Counted from the first letter of the stretch, positions 46,129 to 55,687 are shown. The stretch: DNA of 64,000 nt from Geobacillus subterraneus (GCF_001618685.1 NZ_CP014342.1:62001-126000); one strand, 5' to 3'. Notes: generated by a model from the sequence alone, not told the origin. Numbers and translations: made by a program.

Positions 46129-47316
46129 TTGAGGTATCGGTTCGTTTGGCTTGCTTTTTTTCTTTTTCTGCTTTTCGGATGGGAAAAAAGCGGGCAAGCG
46201 GCAACGACGGTCCCCTTATTTATTCAATCCAAAGGAGCATCGGCGCCGGTATACGCCTATGTGGCGAATGAGGTGCAACGAGTTGGAACGATGTATAGCG
46301 ACAGGGTATTTGAAGTCATTGATGAAAATGAACACTATTTTTTCATCCAATACGGGTTTGTCAAAGGGATGGTTAAAAAGGACGAAGCGAAGCTTGGGCG
46401 CCCGTATGCGTTCACCCGCGGACCGGATCGGCTGCGAAAAAGTGTGATAACGACGCGAGAAGCGCAAGTGTATAGTTTTCAAAACGGAAAGAAACAGGCG
46501 ATCGGTTCCATCCAGCCTGGAGTCCGTTATCCGATCAAAGCCGAGACCGCCTTGTTTTATTTGATTGAATTCGGCGGGCGGGACGGATACATTTATAAGC
46601 ATGTGACGGAAAAGGATCACGGTGTGCCGGTGTTGTTGTATCATCATATATTGGATGATTCCGATGAACCGCTGTTTCGTTCGACAACAACGGTTCTGTT
46701 CAGCCAGTTTTTCAACGAAATGACATACTTAAAAGAGAACGGCTATACGGCGATTACTCCGGATCTGCTGCTTGCGTATGTGCGAAAGGAACGATTGCTG
46801 CCGCCGAAGTCGGTGCTCATTACGTTTGATGACGGGTTGAAGTCAACGTACATATATGCGTATCCATTGCTTAAGCAGTACGGCTTTCGGGCAACGGTGT
46901 TTATGATTACAGGGAGAATGCGTCCATCCCCGCAACCGTTCGACCCGACAGGCTTGCAGTTTTTAAGCAAACAAGAAATCGCCCAAATGCGCGATATCAT
47001 TACGTTTGAAAGCCATACGAGCCATTTTCACTTGTCGGATAAAAAATATGGCCCGTATTTACTGTTTAAGCCGTATGAAGAAGTGATGGCTGATTTACTG
47101 GCAAGCAAAGAAAAAATCGGGGCGACGGCCCTCGCATATCCGTTTGGCGCTTATAACGAACGAGTCGTCGATATGGTGCAACAAGCGGGGTTTACCATGG
47201 CGTTTACGACGAAAAAAGGGACCGTTTATCCTGGAGATCCAGTGTTTGAGTTAAAACGGCAATGGGTGTATCCACGGATTTCGCTTCGTCAGTTTGAACA
47301 GTTATTGCAGCCGTAA
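46129..47316 (+). CDS. Secreted polysaccharide deacetylase
   Basis: A 395-residue NodB-type enzyme that removes acetyl groups from wall or polymer sugars. It has a signal peptide (1-24), an N-terminal SH3-like region with two YAYV/VYSF repeats (about 30-155) and a NodB domain (160-390) with VLLYHHIL, the metal-binding TFDDGLKS (near 230) and SHTSHFH (near 298). The start is TTG 46129, with GGAGGG 8 nt upstream. It stands alone and ends at a terminator shared with the next convergent gene. Its target may be peptidoglycan or the wall polymer. Confidence 0.88.
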   Translation: MRYRFVWLAFFLFLLFGWEKSGQAATTVPLFIQSKGASAPVYAYVANEVQRVGTMYSDRVFEVIDENEHYFFIQYGFVKGMVKKDEAKLGRPYAFTRGPDRLRKSVITTREAQVYSFQNGKKQAIGSIQPGVRYPIKAETALFYLIEFGGRDGYIYKHVTEKDHGVPVLLYHHILDDSDEPLFRSTTTVLFSQFFNEMTYLKENGYTAITPDLLLAYVRKERLLPPKSVLITFDDGLKSTYIYAYPLLKQYGFRATVFMITGRMRPSPQPFDPTGLQFLSKQEIAQMRDIITFESHTSHFHLSDKKYGPYLLFKPYEEVMADLLASKEKIGATALAYPFGAYNERVVDMVQQAGFTMAFTTKKGTVYPGDPVFELKRQWVYPRISLRQFEQLLQP

Positions 47317-47318
47317 TC

Positions 47319-47359
47319 AAAAGCTGCCTCTTCCGCTGTTACGGAGAGGCAGCTTTTTT
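47319..47359. terminator. Bidirectional terminator between deacetylase and GT39-like gene
   Basis: AAAAGCTGCCTCT and AGAGGCAGCTTTTTT pair over 12 bp. The left side overlaps the end of the GT39-like gene. Confidence 0.9.
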
Positions 47360-48595
47360 GCGGTTTGGACGCCATGCGATCGAAGAGAGAAACAGCCCGA
47401 TCCATAAAAACAAAATCGGCATTAAGGGGAGATTGTATCTCGGGTAGGCGAAAAAGACATTGTTTAATGCCGTAAAGTAAGCGATGAGCAAAAGGAAAAA
47501 CAATAGCTCGCGCCGCTGCCGTTTCAAGGTAAACAGGGCGAACAAAGCAGAGGCAAACGCCAGACGGATGATGCGCTGGTGCCAGGCGGTCATTTCTTGC
47601 TTCGAAACGCCGAAAATTTCGATCCAATAGAATGGCTGTTCCCATTGTGTTTTTGCTTTTTTGATCGTATAGCTCTCCCACCATTGTTTCGGGTTGGCGC
47701 GATACCACGTTTTGATTCGCTCGATGGCGATCGCTTTTTTCACCTTTTCTTTTTCATAATGGGTCATGGTAGGATGTTGTGTTTCGATCGTATTGACGAC
47801 TTCTTTATACGATGGGCCGTACCGATAGCCGTACCCTTGATATGTACCAAGCAAGAGCGGGTCGCCGGAGCTTCCGGTCAGCGGGATGAACTCCCCGTAA
47901 TGCATGTAGTTTCGCACCCACCATGGACTTAACGCGAGAACGACAAGTACGGCCGCTATGGCCGCTTGCTTGATTGCGAGCCGAAGCGGGTAGCGAATGA
48001 GCAAAAAATACGCGAGCAGCGCGAACGGAACGAGGGCGATCGTCGGCCGGAAAAACAGACAAAACAAATAGGCGGCCAACAGCTTATAAAAATCGGCCAT
48101 GTGCCGATGGCGGCCAAGGCGAATGGCGAAACGGATGAACAACAGGAAGCCGAACAAAAACGGCGCCTCGGTCAGCGTTAAATTGTCGGTTTCGATCAAA
48201 GGGATAAACAACGCGGTGCCGAGGGCGGCGATCACACCCGCCCACGGGCGGCCGAGGTCGTTCCCGAGCAAATAAATCAAATAGACGCTTCCGGTGCCAA
48301 AGGCGATCATAACGAGTTTCGCTGCATACAGGCCGACATCTCCTGTACCGAATACGAAAAACAACGCCGCCAGCAACAGCGGCATGCCCGGCATAATGTG
48401 GACGGTCGGCTCATCGGGGCGATGATACGTAAGCATGCCCGTCTCAAGCAGCTGTTTCGCACTGCGGACATATCCCATATCGTCGCTGTCAAGCGTCAAA
48501 TGCAGCCCGTACGTCCATAAAGCGAAAAGGCGCAAAGTGAAAGCAAGGAACACCACGAGCCAAGCGGCGATTTTTGGATGAAAGCGAAACGACAT
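47339..48595 (-). CDS. GT39/ArnT-like membrane glycosyltransferase
   Basis: A 418-residue membrane protein with about ten to twelve segments. The first extracytoplasmic loop carries the acidic pair LDSDDMGYV (near residue 37), which in this superfamily binds the lipid-phosphate sugar donor, followed by MLTYHRPDEPTVHIMPGMPLLLA. Such enzymes move a sugar from polyprenyl phosphate to lipid, polymer or protein. The start at 48595 is preferred because AAGGAG lies 8 nt upstream. It follows the small DMT gene by 24 nt; the pair recalls ArnT with ArnE/F. The acceptor is unknown. Confidence 0.85.
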   Translation of the reverse strand: MSFRFHPKIAAWLVVFLAFTLRLFALWTYGLHLTLDSDDMGYVRSAKQLLETGMLTYHRPDEPTVHIMPGMPLLLAALFFVFGTGDVGLYAAKLVMIAFGTGSVYLIYLLGNDLGRPWAGVIAALGTALFIPLIETDNLTLTEAPFLFGFLLFIRFAIRLGRHRHMADFYKLLAAYLFCLFFRPTIALVPFALLAYFLLIRYPLRLAIKQAAIAAVLVVLALSPWWVRNYMHYGEFIPLTGSSGDPLLLGTYQGYGYRYGPSYKEVVNTIETQHPTMTHYEKEKVKKAIAIERIKTWYRANPKQWWESYTIKKAKTQWEQPFYWIEIFGVSKQEMTAWHQRIIRLAFASALFALFTLKRQRRELLFFLLLIAYFTALNNVFFAYPRYNLPLMPILFLWIGLFLSSIAWRPNRKKAASP

Positions 48596-48619
48596 CGTTG
48601 CCACTCCTTCATTTGATCG

Positions 48620-48988
48620 TTACGAGCCATTGGCGGAAAAACCGATGAACGAGACCCCAAGCATAATGAGGATCACACCAATGAGTTTCGGGACAGAAAG
48701 CGGCTCGTGAAAGAACACATAGGCGCCGAACACCGCCAACACGTAGGCGATGCTTTGCAGCGGGTAGGCGACGCTAAGCGGAACGCGCGACAAAATGAAC
48801 AGCCAAAGGATGGTTGCCGCTCCGTAAATGACCAATCCGAGCAAAATCCATGGCGAGAGCAATAGCTTGACGACGGAGATCACGTCTAGCTCGAACTTGT
48901 GTCGCGTCATGCCGTATTTCCATAAAAACTGGCCGGTGACAAGAAGAACGGTGTTGAGTCCGAGCCATAGCCAATTACTGATGTTCAT
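48620..48988 (-). CDS. Small EamA/DMT-family membrane protein (ArnE/F-like)
   Basis: A 122-residue protein with four membrane segments, as in half-size DMT and SMR transporters. The motif VPLSVAYPLQSIAYVL resembles ArnE/ArnF and SMR proteins. It may flip an undecaprenyl-phosphate sugar for the GT39-like enzyme encoded next. ATG 48988 is chosen; in-frame ATGs upstream (49006, 49024) are also possible and would add up to 12 residues. Confidence 0.75.
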   Translation of the reverse strand: MNISNWLWLGLNTVLLVTGQFLWKYGMTRHKFELDVISVVKLLLSPWILLGLVIYGAATILWLFILSRVPLSVAYPLQSIAYVLAVFGAYVFFHEPLSVPKLIGVILIMLGVSFIGFSANGS

Positions 48989-49248
48989 CCTTTTCTTCCC
49001 CACGTTCATTTGTTTTCTGTTCATGGTCGATCCGGTGATGTCATGCCAAGCGCCGAAACCGAAAGGCAGGCTGATACGGTAGTATGGCTTAAACATGCAG
49101 AAATTATGCTTTTGACTATGGGATATAAAAAAATTGGATGGCAGAAATGACTGATCATTGTACAGAGAGCATCTAGAGATTTTCCTATTTTTCGATTACA
49201 ATGGAAGCGATTAGGATTAACATCGGATGTACTAGAGGGGGAATGGAC

Positions 49249-51471
49249 TTGGAAAGGAAGAGGAGACGGAGAAAGGCGGCGGCTGTTTGGTTATCCGCGC
49301 TGCTTGTTTTTGTTTGGGTTTGGGGGCCGTACGCCGGTCCGGCGCAGGCGGTGGAAAGCCGCGGCTTGTTTCCCGATGTGTCGACGGGGCGCGCGGAGGT
49401 GGAATATTTAGCAAATCTCGGCATCATTCAAGGTTATAAAGATGGGAAATTTCATCCTGAAGCGGTCTTGACTCGTGTGCAAGCGGTGCTAATGATCATC
49501 CGCCAACTTGGTCTTGACACGGAAGAAGAGCTGCCGATGCCATTTATGGATGTGAAACCAGGCAGCACTGGGTACAAGGAGATTGCGTTAGCGGCGAATC
49601 TTGGCATCGTCAGCGGGAAAACTGCGCAGTCGTTTGACCCATACGGGAAACTCACTCGAGCGCAAATGGCGAAAATTTTCGCTAATGCGTATCACTTAAG
49701 CGGAAGGATGGCAACCGATTTTACTGATGTCAGGCCGGACCATTGGGCGTATCCGTATGTGCACGCCTTAGCGGCCAACGAGGTAACGCTCGGTTACCCA
49801 GACGGCACCTTTCGGCCGAACGCGTCGCTGACCCGGCTGCAATTCGCCTTATTTATGGCGCGGTATATGAACGATGAGTTTAAACCGCCTTTGACGAAAC
49901 AGCTTTCCCGTAAAGAGATTATTGCTAAAAAGGAAAGTGTCGTTACTGTCTATGTTTACGATGAAAACGGGAAAGAGCTGGCTCAAGGAAGCGGTTTTGC
50001 GGTTGCGAATGGGCTCATTGTCACCAATTTTCATGTCGTCAGCGGCGGATCCGCCTTTACCGTGTTAACAAGCGATGGGGAAGAGTATGAAATCGAAGGG
50101 GTCGTCGATTATGACCTCGATTTGGATGTGGCGCTGTTAAAGCCGACCGATTTATTGCCGTTGAAACCGTTGCGGCTTGGTTCGGTCGATATGGTAGAAG
50201 CGGGAGACGATATCGTGGCGATCGGGAGTCCGCTCGGGTTTTCTGATTCTGTCTCGACAGGGGTCGTGAGCGCCATTCGCACGTTGGAACTTGAGGAAGG
50301 GTACGCTGATTTCATTCAATTTACCGCCCCGGTGACAAACGGCAGTTCGGGCGGTCCTCTGCTCAATATGTACGGATATGTTGTTGGTCTTGTGTCGTTC
50401 GGCTTTGACCAAGGGGAATTAAACTTTGCATTGGCGGCTGACTATTTTAAAGAGGTGGTGCAGGCGTATGCGCAAGTGCCGTTTTATCAATTGCCGGTCA
50501 TTCCAACTGATGAACTGCCGGTGTATGAGGACGATGAAGGCGATCCGGTGGCAACGGAGACATTTCGTCTTGAAGAGCCGCTTGTGGACGTTGTCGCTCA
50601 TCCATCGCTGCCGATTTTATATGGAATTGATTATTCAAACCATGCGGTTGAAATCAACTATGAAACTCGCAATATAAGAAAAATTTCCTTGCCGCTTCCG
50701 GCCGAGCGGTTATCTTTCGCCAATGATGAGCTGTATATTACATTATTGAAAGGCGAACATAATCATTACTGGTGGAGCGAAGAGCAACAAGGGGCCATTG
50801 CGATCGTTGACACGAAAGAATTCAGACTGAAAGAAACGTTTGATATTGCCTTGGATCCATTTGATATTGCGGCCGATCAACGTTATATTTACGTTTCATC
50901 CGGATCCGGGCAACATACGTACATTAAAAGCTACGACCGTTTTACGAAACAGGAAGTCGCATCGGAGCGCATTTATGAAGCCAGCCGGATTGAAATGCAT
51001 CCTAGCCAATCGATGATTTATGCCATTACGACGAATACCATTCCGATCACCATGTCCGTTTATCGGGTGGCTGACGGGCGGTTTGTCGAAACGTATCCAT
51101 CTCCATATCATTCCGATTATGATTTGGAACCGGACCTGACGATTTCACCAGATGGAAAATACATTTTTAACGATGCTGGTTTTGTCTTTTATGCCGCAGC
51201 GCAAAAAGGCGTGAATATGACGTACGCGGCGACGATCGAGCCGTTTTCTGCCATCGCTTTCGATTTGCCGCGGGGCCGCGTGTATACGGCGCAAGGCCAT
51301 CAAGTCACCGCGTACAATAGCACATCACTCAAAAAAGAGAAGCGGTGGGCCATCAGTGGCGAGATTGAGGCGATGATGGTACACAACGGAAACATCGTGT
51401 TGGTCACGAGACAATCACTCGATGACAGCGGAGTGAAGGTGCCGACGATTCAAATCTTCACTCCCATCTAA
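49249..51471 (+). CDS. SLH-anchored HtrA-like serine protease with C-terminal propeller-like domain
   Basis: About 740 residues. Order: basic N-region and signal peptide (to AGPAQA, near 34), three SLH units (about 41-88, 98-147, 158-208), a trypsin-like domain with His262 (TNFHVV), Asp293 (DLDVALLK) and Ser367 (GSSGGPL), no PDZ, then about 330 residues of repeating beta strands (DIAADQRYIYVSSGSG, LTISPDGKYIF) resembling a beta-propeller. TTG 49249 fits AGAGGGGGA at 7 nt; ATG 49243 and 49201 are also in frame. SLH tetrapeptides are TRVQ, TRAQ and TRLQ. It may act as a surface quality-control protease. It is transcribed alone with its own terminator. Confidence 0.88.
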   Translation: MERKRRRRKAAAVWLSALLVFVWVWGPYAGPAQAVESRGLFPDVSTGRAEVEYLANLGIIQGYKDGKFHPEAVLTRVQAVLMIIRQLGLDTEEELPMPFMDVKPGSTGYKEIALAANLGIVSGKTAQSFDPYGKLTRAQMAKIFANAYHLSGRMATDFTDVRPDHWAYPYVHALAANEVTLGYPDGTFRPNASLTRLQFALFMARYMNDEFKPPLTKQLSRKEIIAKKESVVTVYVYDENGKELAQGSGFAVANGLIVTNFHVVSGGSAFTVLTSDGEEYEIEGVVDYDLDLDVALLKPTDLLPLKPLRLGSVDMVEAGDDIVAIGSPLGFSDSVSTGVVSAIRTLELEEGYADFIQFTAPVTNGSSGGPLLNMYGYVVGLVSFGFDQGELNFALAADYFKEVVQAYAQVPFYQLPVIPTDELPVYEDDEGDPVATETFRLEEPLVDVVAHPSLPILYGIDYSNHAVEINYETRNIRKISLPLPAERLSFANDELYITLLKGEHNHYWWSEEQQGAIAIVDTKEFRLKETFDIALDPFDIAADQRYIYVSSGSGQHTYIKSYDRFTKQEVASERIYEASRIEMHPSQSMIYAITTNTIPITMSVYRVADGRFVETYPSPYHSDYDLEPDLTISPDGKYIFNDAGFVFYAAAQKGVNMTYAATIEPFSAIAFDLPRGRVYTAQGHQVTAYNSTSLKKEKRWAISGEIEAMMVHNGNIVLVTRQSLDDSGVKVPTIQIFTPI

Positions 51472-51473
51472 AC

Positions 51474-51503
51474 AAAAAACCGGGCTTTATGCCCGGTTTT
51501 TTA
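51474..51503 (+). terminator. Terminator after the SLH-HtrA gene
   Basis: AAAACCGGGC and GCCCGGTTTTTT pair perfectly around TTTAT. Confidence 0.93.
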
Positions 51504-51725
51504 GCAAAAAAAAGCGCCAGCCTTCTGCGAGAGAGACTGGCTTATCAACCTCAACCCTATCGACATCATTCTACATCTTTCGACAAAATCTGTCGACAAG
51601 TAATTTATTCATCGCGAGGATCACAATGGTGTAAGAGGGGGAACTTGGTGGCCACTGTTTTCATATTTTCATGAAAAGCTCATAACATTGGATGGATACC
51701 CAAAAACTAACATATCGGTGACTCG

Positions 51726-51754
51726 TTTCGTATAGATTCTAAATTTGGTATAAT
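51726..51754 (+). promoter_or_regulatory. Promoter of secA2-slaP
   Basis: Extended -10 TGGTATAAT (box at 51749) with a weak -35 TTTCGT at 17-nt spacing. It lies 34 nt before secA2. A short inverted repeat TCGACA...TGTCGA lies upstream near 51582-51598. Confidence 0.5.
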
Positions 51755-51788
51755 AAATAAGAATTCGTCATAGAGGAGCGAAATACGG

Positions 51789-54155
51789 ATGCTTTCACTC
51801 TTAAAGAGAGCGATAGGGTATACCCATGAACGGCAGTTAAAAAAATATATGCAAGTGGTGGAGCAAATTAACCGGTTGGAATCACAAATAGAAAAACTGA
51901 CCGATGCCGAGTTGCGTGGGAAGACGGATGAGTTGAAAGAACAGCTTGCTTCCGGCAAGTCGGTGAAGGACATTCAAGTGGAAGCGTTCGCGGTGGTCCG
52001 CGAAGCAGCGAAACGAGTGCTCGGGATGCGCCATTTTGACGTTCAGCTGATCGGCGGCCTCGTTTTAGCCGAGGGAAACATTGCGGAAATGGCAACAGGT
52101 GAGGGGAAAACGCTCGTCGCTTCCCTCCCAAGCTACTTGCGGGCGCTAGAAGGAAAAGGGGTACATGTCATTACCGTGAACGACTATTTGGCGAAGCGCG
52201 ACCGGAATTTAATTGGCCAAATTCACGAGTTTCTCGGCCTCACTGTCGGGCTCAATTTGCCGCTCATGTCACCGCAGGAAAAAAAACGGGCGTATCAAGC
52301 CGACATTACATACGGCATCGGCACGGAGTTTGGGTTTGACTATTTGCGCGATCATATGGTGTACGATGCTTCAGACAAAGTGCAACGGCCATACCATTAT
52401 GCGATCATCGACGAAATTGACAGCGTGTTAATCGATGAGGCAAAAACGCCGCTCATTATCGCCGGAAAAACGCGTTCAAACGCCGAGCTCCACTATATCG
52501 CGGCGCGATTAGTCAAGCGGTTTGAGCGGGAGGTCGATTACATATATGAAGGGGAGACGAAGACGGTTAACTTGACAGATGAAGGCATTGAAAAGGTAGA
52601 GAAAGCGTTTGGCGTTGATAACTTGTATGATATAGAGCATCAAGTGTTATATCACTATGTCATTCAGGCGTTGCGGGCGCACGTTTTATTTAAACGTGAC
52701 GTGGATTACATCATCCGCGATGGAAAAGTATTGCTTGTTGACGCATTTACCGGACGCGTGATGGAAGGCCGCTCGTTAAGCGACGGCCTTCATCAAGCGA
52801 TTGAAGCGAAAGAAGGGCTCGAGATTACGGAAGAGAACAAAACATACGCTTCCATTACGATTCAAAACTATTTTCGCATGTACCCGATTTTATCAGGAAT
52901 GACGGGAACAGCGAAAACAGAAGAAAAAGAATTCCAACGCATTTATGGGATGGATGTCATTCCGATCCCGACTAACAAACCGAAAATCCGCATCGACCTG
53001 CCTGATCGGGTGTACATGACCCGCCACGATAAGTACGTTGCCGTAGCGAAAGAAGTGAAGCGCCGCCATGGGAGCGGGCAACCGGTGTTAATCGGGACTA
53101 CGTCGATTTTGCAGTCAGAAGAAGTGGCGAAGTATTTAGATCAAGAGCAAGTTCCGTACGAATTGCTCAATGCGAAAACGGTTGAACAAGAGGCAGAAGT
53201 GATCGCCCGAGCCGGGCAACGCGGGCGGGTGACGATTGCCACGAACATCGCCGGCCGCGGGACGGACATTTTGCTTGGCGAAGGAGTCGATGAGCTTGGC
53301 GGGCTTCATGTTCTTGGCACAGAGCGGCATGAAAGCCGACGGATTGACAACCAATTGAAAGGGCGGGCCGGCCGCCAAGGGGACCCAGGGTCAAGCCAGT
53401 TTTTCATTTCCCTTGAGGATGACATGTTCCGGCGCTTTGCGGCCGAGGAAACGGAAAAGTTAAAGGCGAAGCTGAAAACGGATGAGACGGGATGCATTTT
53501 GAATAACGACGTTCATGAGTTTGTCGATAAAGTGCAGCGAATCGTGGAAGGAATCAATTTCTCGATCAGGGAGTATAACTTAAAGCTCGATGACGTGATG
53601 AATGAACAGCGCCATGTCATTTACCAAATCCGTGATCGGGTGCTCGAGGAAAGCGACCGCGTGGCGCTTGTCATTCCGATGATTCGCTCTGCTTGTGACC
53701 GAATGGTAGATGCGTACGCCTTGCGGGAACAAATCCCTGAGGAATGGGATATCGAACGTATGGCGGAAGAGTTGAACCGAATCGTATACCGAACGCCGAT
53801 CCAATTTGACCGCCCACCGGCCGATGTGGAAGATGTCAAACGACAAGTTGCAGCAGCCGTTGATTCGTATATAGCGTTTCTTGAGAAGAAAAAAGCGCAC
53901 GCCCAGCTGCAAACGTTGCTGAGAAGCGTTATGTTGACCGTCATTGATGATCATTGGATGCGCCATTTGGATCAGATGGCGCTGTTAAAAGAAGGAATCG
54001 GGTTGCGCCATTACCAACAAGAAGACCCTATTCGTCTATACCAAAAAGAGGGATTTGAGATGTTTCGAGCCATGTATGAAGTGATCGAAAAAGAGATCAG
54101 TGTTCATACGGCGCGATTGCTTCAATCGTTAGAGCAAGAAGAAAACCACGCATAA
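51789..54155 (+). CDS. secA2: SecA2 accessory preprotein translocase ATPase
   Basis: Drives export of a subset of proteins through SecYEG; in B. anthracis SecA2 exports S-layer proteins. The 788-residue product has Walker A in MATGEGKTLV (103-110), the DEAD-type box IIDEIDSVLIDEAKTP, helicase motif TNIAGRGTDI and a preprotein cross-linking region. It is shorter than housekeeping SecA (about 840) and lacks the C-terminal zinc-binding cysteines. It is followed 13 nt later by slaP. The nearby SLH proteins are its likely clients. Confidence 0.95.
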   Translation: MLSLLKRAIGYTHERQLKKYMQVVEQINRLESQIEKLTDAELRGKTDELKEQLASGKSVKDIQVEAFAVVREAAKRVLGMRHFDVQLIGGLVLAEGNIAEMATGEGKTLVASLPSYLRALEGKGVHVITVNDYLAKRDRNLIGQIHEFLGLTVGLNLPLMSPQEKKRAYQADITYGIGTEFGFDYLRDHMVYDASDKVQRPYHYAIIDEIDSVLIDEAKTPLIIAGKTRSNAELHYIAARLVKRFEREVDYIYEGETKTVNLTDEGIEKVEKAFGVDNLYDIEHQVLYHYVIQALRAHVLFKRDVDYIIRDGKVLLVDAFTGRVMEGRSLSDGLHQAIEAKEGLEITEENKTYASITIQNYFRMYPILSGMTGTAKTEEKEFQRIYGMDVIPIPTNKPKIRIDLPDRVYMTRHDKYVAVAKEVKRRHGSGQPVLIGTTSILQSEEVAKYLDQEQVPYELLNAKTVEQEAEVIARAGQRGRVTIATNIAGRGTDILLGEGVDELGGLHVLGTERHESRRIDNQLKGRAGRQGDPGSSQFFISLEDDMFRRFAAEETEKLKAKLKTDETGCILNNDVHEFVDKVQRIVEGINFSIREYNLKLDDVMNEQRHVIYQIRDRVLEESDRVALVIPMIRSACDRMVDAYALREQIPEEWDIERMAEELNRIVYRTPIQFDRPPADVEDVKRQVAAAVDSYIAFLEKKKAHAQLQTLLRSVMLTVIDDHWMRHLDQMALLKEGIGLRHYQQEDPIRLYQKEGFEMFRAMYEVIEKEISVHTARLLQSLEQEENHA

Positions 54156-54168
54156 GGGGGAATGTTCG

Positions 54169-55044
54169 TTGTTTCCATTTTTTAAAAAAAAGAAAAAAAG
54201 CGGCGGTGATACAACCGTAGCGGCTCAAGAAATCATGGAAGAAGCAGGGGAAGTCACGAGCACGGAAGACGTATATCCCGAATTGTCGCTTCATCCATCT
54301 TGGAACGTGCCAGCCGAAGAGCAATACGTGCTTCGTTTTTTAAACAATGAACTGCCGCCGTTACAGCCTAACCAAATTTCGTTGTCGGGCATCAGCTGGT
54401 CAAAAGAAGTAGATGGAATCATCGTATCGGCGTTTGTGCGCCATAGCTTGCCGAAATCGATTCAAATCGGCCGTGTTCCTTTATTATTGCTTCGGGAGGA
54501 TGGAAGCATTTTAGCCCGAAAAGAGTTTGATCTGCAGGAACTCGGAAGCCTTCCGCCAAAAACGAGCCGTCCGTGGCGCTTTATATTCGGCTATGAGACG
54601 TTGCGGACCGATGAGATCCCGAGGGAAGGGTGGAAGCTGGCGTTTGAACTGAAGCCGAAACATCGGCTTGAACTGGAGAAGAGTTGGGAAGAGGCGCTGC
54701 CGGAAGAAGAAAAAGAGAAGTTGCGGCGCATCGTCGACGAGCTAGGAGCGCCAAAAAGTGGCGAAGTGAACGTTTTTGGCCTCCAAGCCGCGATGAACGA
54801 CGGGGAGTTGCGGGTGACGGTGCTGATTCGTAACGGCAGTGACAAAACGATTTATCTGGAGCAGCTGCCGCTTCAAGTAGAAGATGCGACAGGGGACGTT
54901 GTTGCTCGGGGAGGCTTTACGTTGGATCGCCTAGAGATCAAAGCGAACACAACCAAACCGTGGACATTCATTTTTCCCCCATCGCTCGTTCAAAAAGCAG
55001 AGCCGGATTTCAGTAGTTGGAAACTCAGCATTATCCAATCGTAA
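54169..55044 (+). CDS. slaP: SlaP-like accessory Sec S-layer assembly protein
   Basis: A 291-residue cytoplasmic protein from TTG 54169 (AAGGGGGA at 8 nt). It opens with FPFFKKKKK and an acidic segment, then has two SLAP-type beta domains (about 38-145 and 185-290), each with a WSKEVDG or LQAAMNDGEL strand and an R.W.F or KPWTFIF turn. In B. anthracis SlaP works with SecA2 to secrete S-layer proteins. The pairing with secA2 is conserved. It ends near a MITE and a terminator. Confidence 0.9.
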   Translation: MFPFFKKKKKSGGDTTVAAQEIMEEAGEVTSTEDVYPELSLHPSWNVPAEEQYVLRFLNNELPPLQPNQISLSGISWSKEVDGIIVSAFVRHSLPKSIQIGRVPLLLLREDGSILARKEFDLQELGSLPPKTSRPWRFIFGYETLRTDEIPREGWKLAFELKPKHRLELEKSWEEALPEEEKEKLRRIVDELGAPKSGEVNVFGLQAAMNDGELRVTVLIRNGSDKTIYLEQLPLQVEDATGDVVARGGFTLDRLEIKANTTKPWTFIFPPSLVQKAEPDFSSWKLSIIQS

Positions 55045-55064
55045 TTTGCCGCTGATCCGCTATA

Positions 55065-55164
55065 TATACGTTGCAATTTTGTTTTACATGGCATTGTTTA
55101 CTCTTCCTGTCACCTTGTCAGGAGGTAAAGACTGGAGATCGCAAATTCTTTATTACAACCTATA
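55065..55164 (+). mobile_element. MITE copy (subfamily B) after slaP
   Basis: 100 bp from TATACGTTG to CAACCTATA, flanked by TA on both sides. The interior TTTTGTTTTACATGGCATTG matches the copy at 39081. It lies between slaP and its terminator. Confidence 0.82.
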
Positions 55165-55170
55165 TAGATG

Positions 55171-55214
55171 CAAAAAGAACGTTCTGCCGCCTGGCAGAAC
55201 GTTCTTTATTATGG
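55171..55214 (+). terminator. Terminator of secA2-slaP
   Basis: AAGAACGTTCTGCC and GGCAGAACGTTCTT form a 14-bp perfect stem with a 4-nt loop, followed by TATTATGG. It was probably nearer slaP before the MITE inserted. Confidence 0.88.
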
Positions 55215-55687
55215 AAAAAGGAAGATACCCGCATCAGCACGCAGATATCTTCCTCGGCCTCAACCCGTCCATCGCCCCTTCGACTATACCCATGCAAAAC
55301 GGAGGACGGTCCTCATTATTTATTGTACCATAACCGACGTAGTAGACAAGCCAAAATGTGAAAATATTATACAAAATGCATGAATTATCCTCTATATCCA
55401 TTCCTTTCATCCTAAAAAATGTAAATTAACTCCCCTTTTTTCATACGTTTTTGCGAACGATTATAAAAGAGAAGGCGGTTAACTAGTGAAAATTAAATAT
55501 TTCATAGTTTTGTTGTCTATGATATAATCCTCAATGGTATGACTCTATTTTTTATAGTATTTTCTCTGTTCACCGCTTTTATGCACACGATTTGTTGTCG
55601 GTAGCCCAACATATTGCCAAACAATGAAAAAATCGATGGACAAGAAAATGAAATGAGTGGTTATGATAAGATTAAGGAGGATTTTTT
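55215..55687 (+). other. tagO upstream region
   Basis: About 470 nt without a gene. The best promoter is an extended -10 TGATATAAT (box 55523-55528); no good -35 box is seen. The AT-rich run 55330-55530 is typical of strong promoters. A frame across 55657-55887 overlaps tagO and is not real. Confidence 0.45.
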
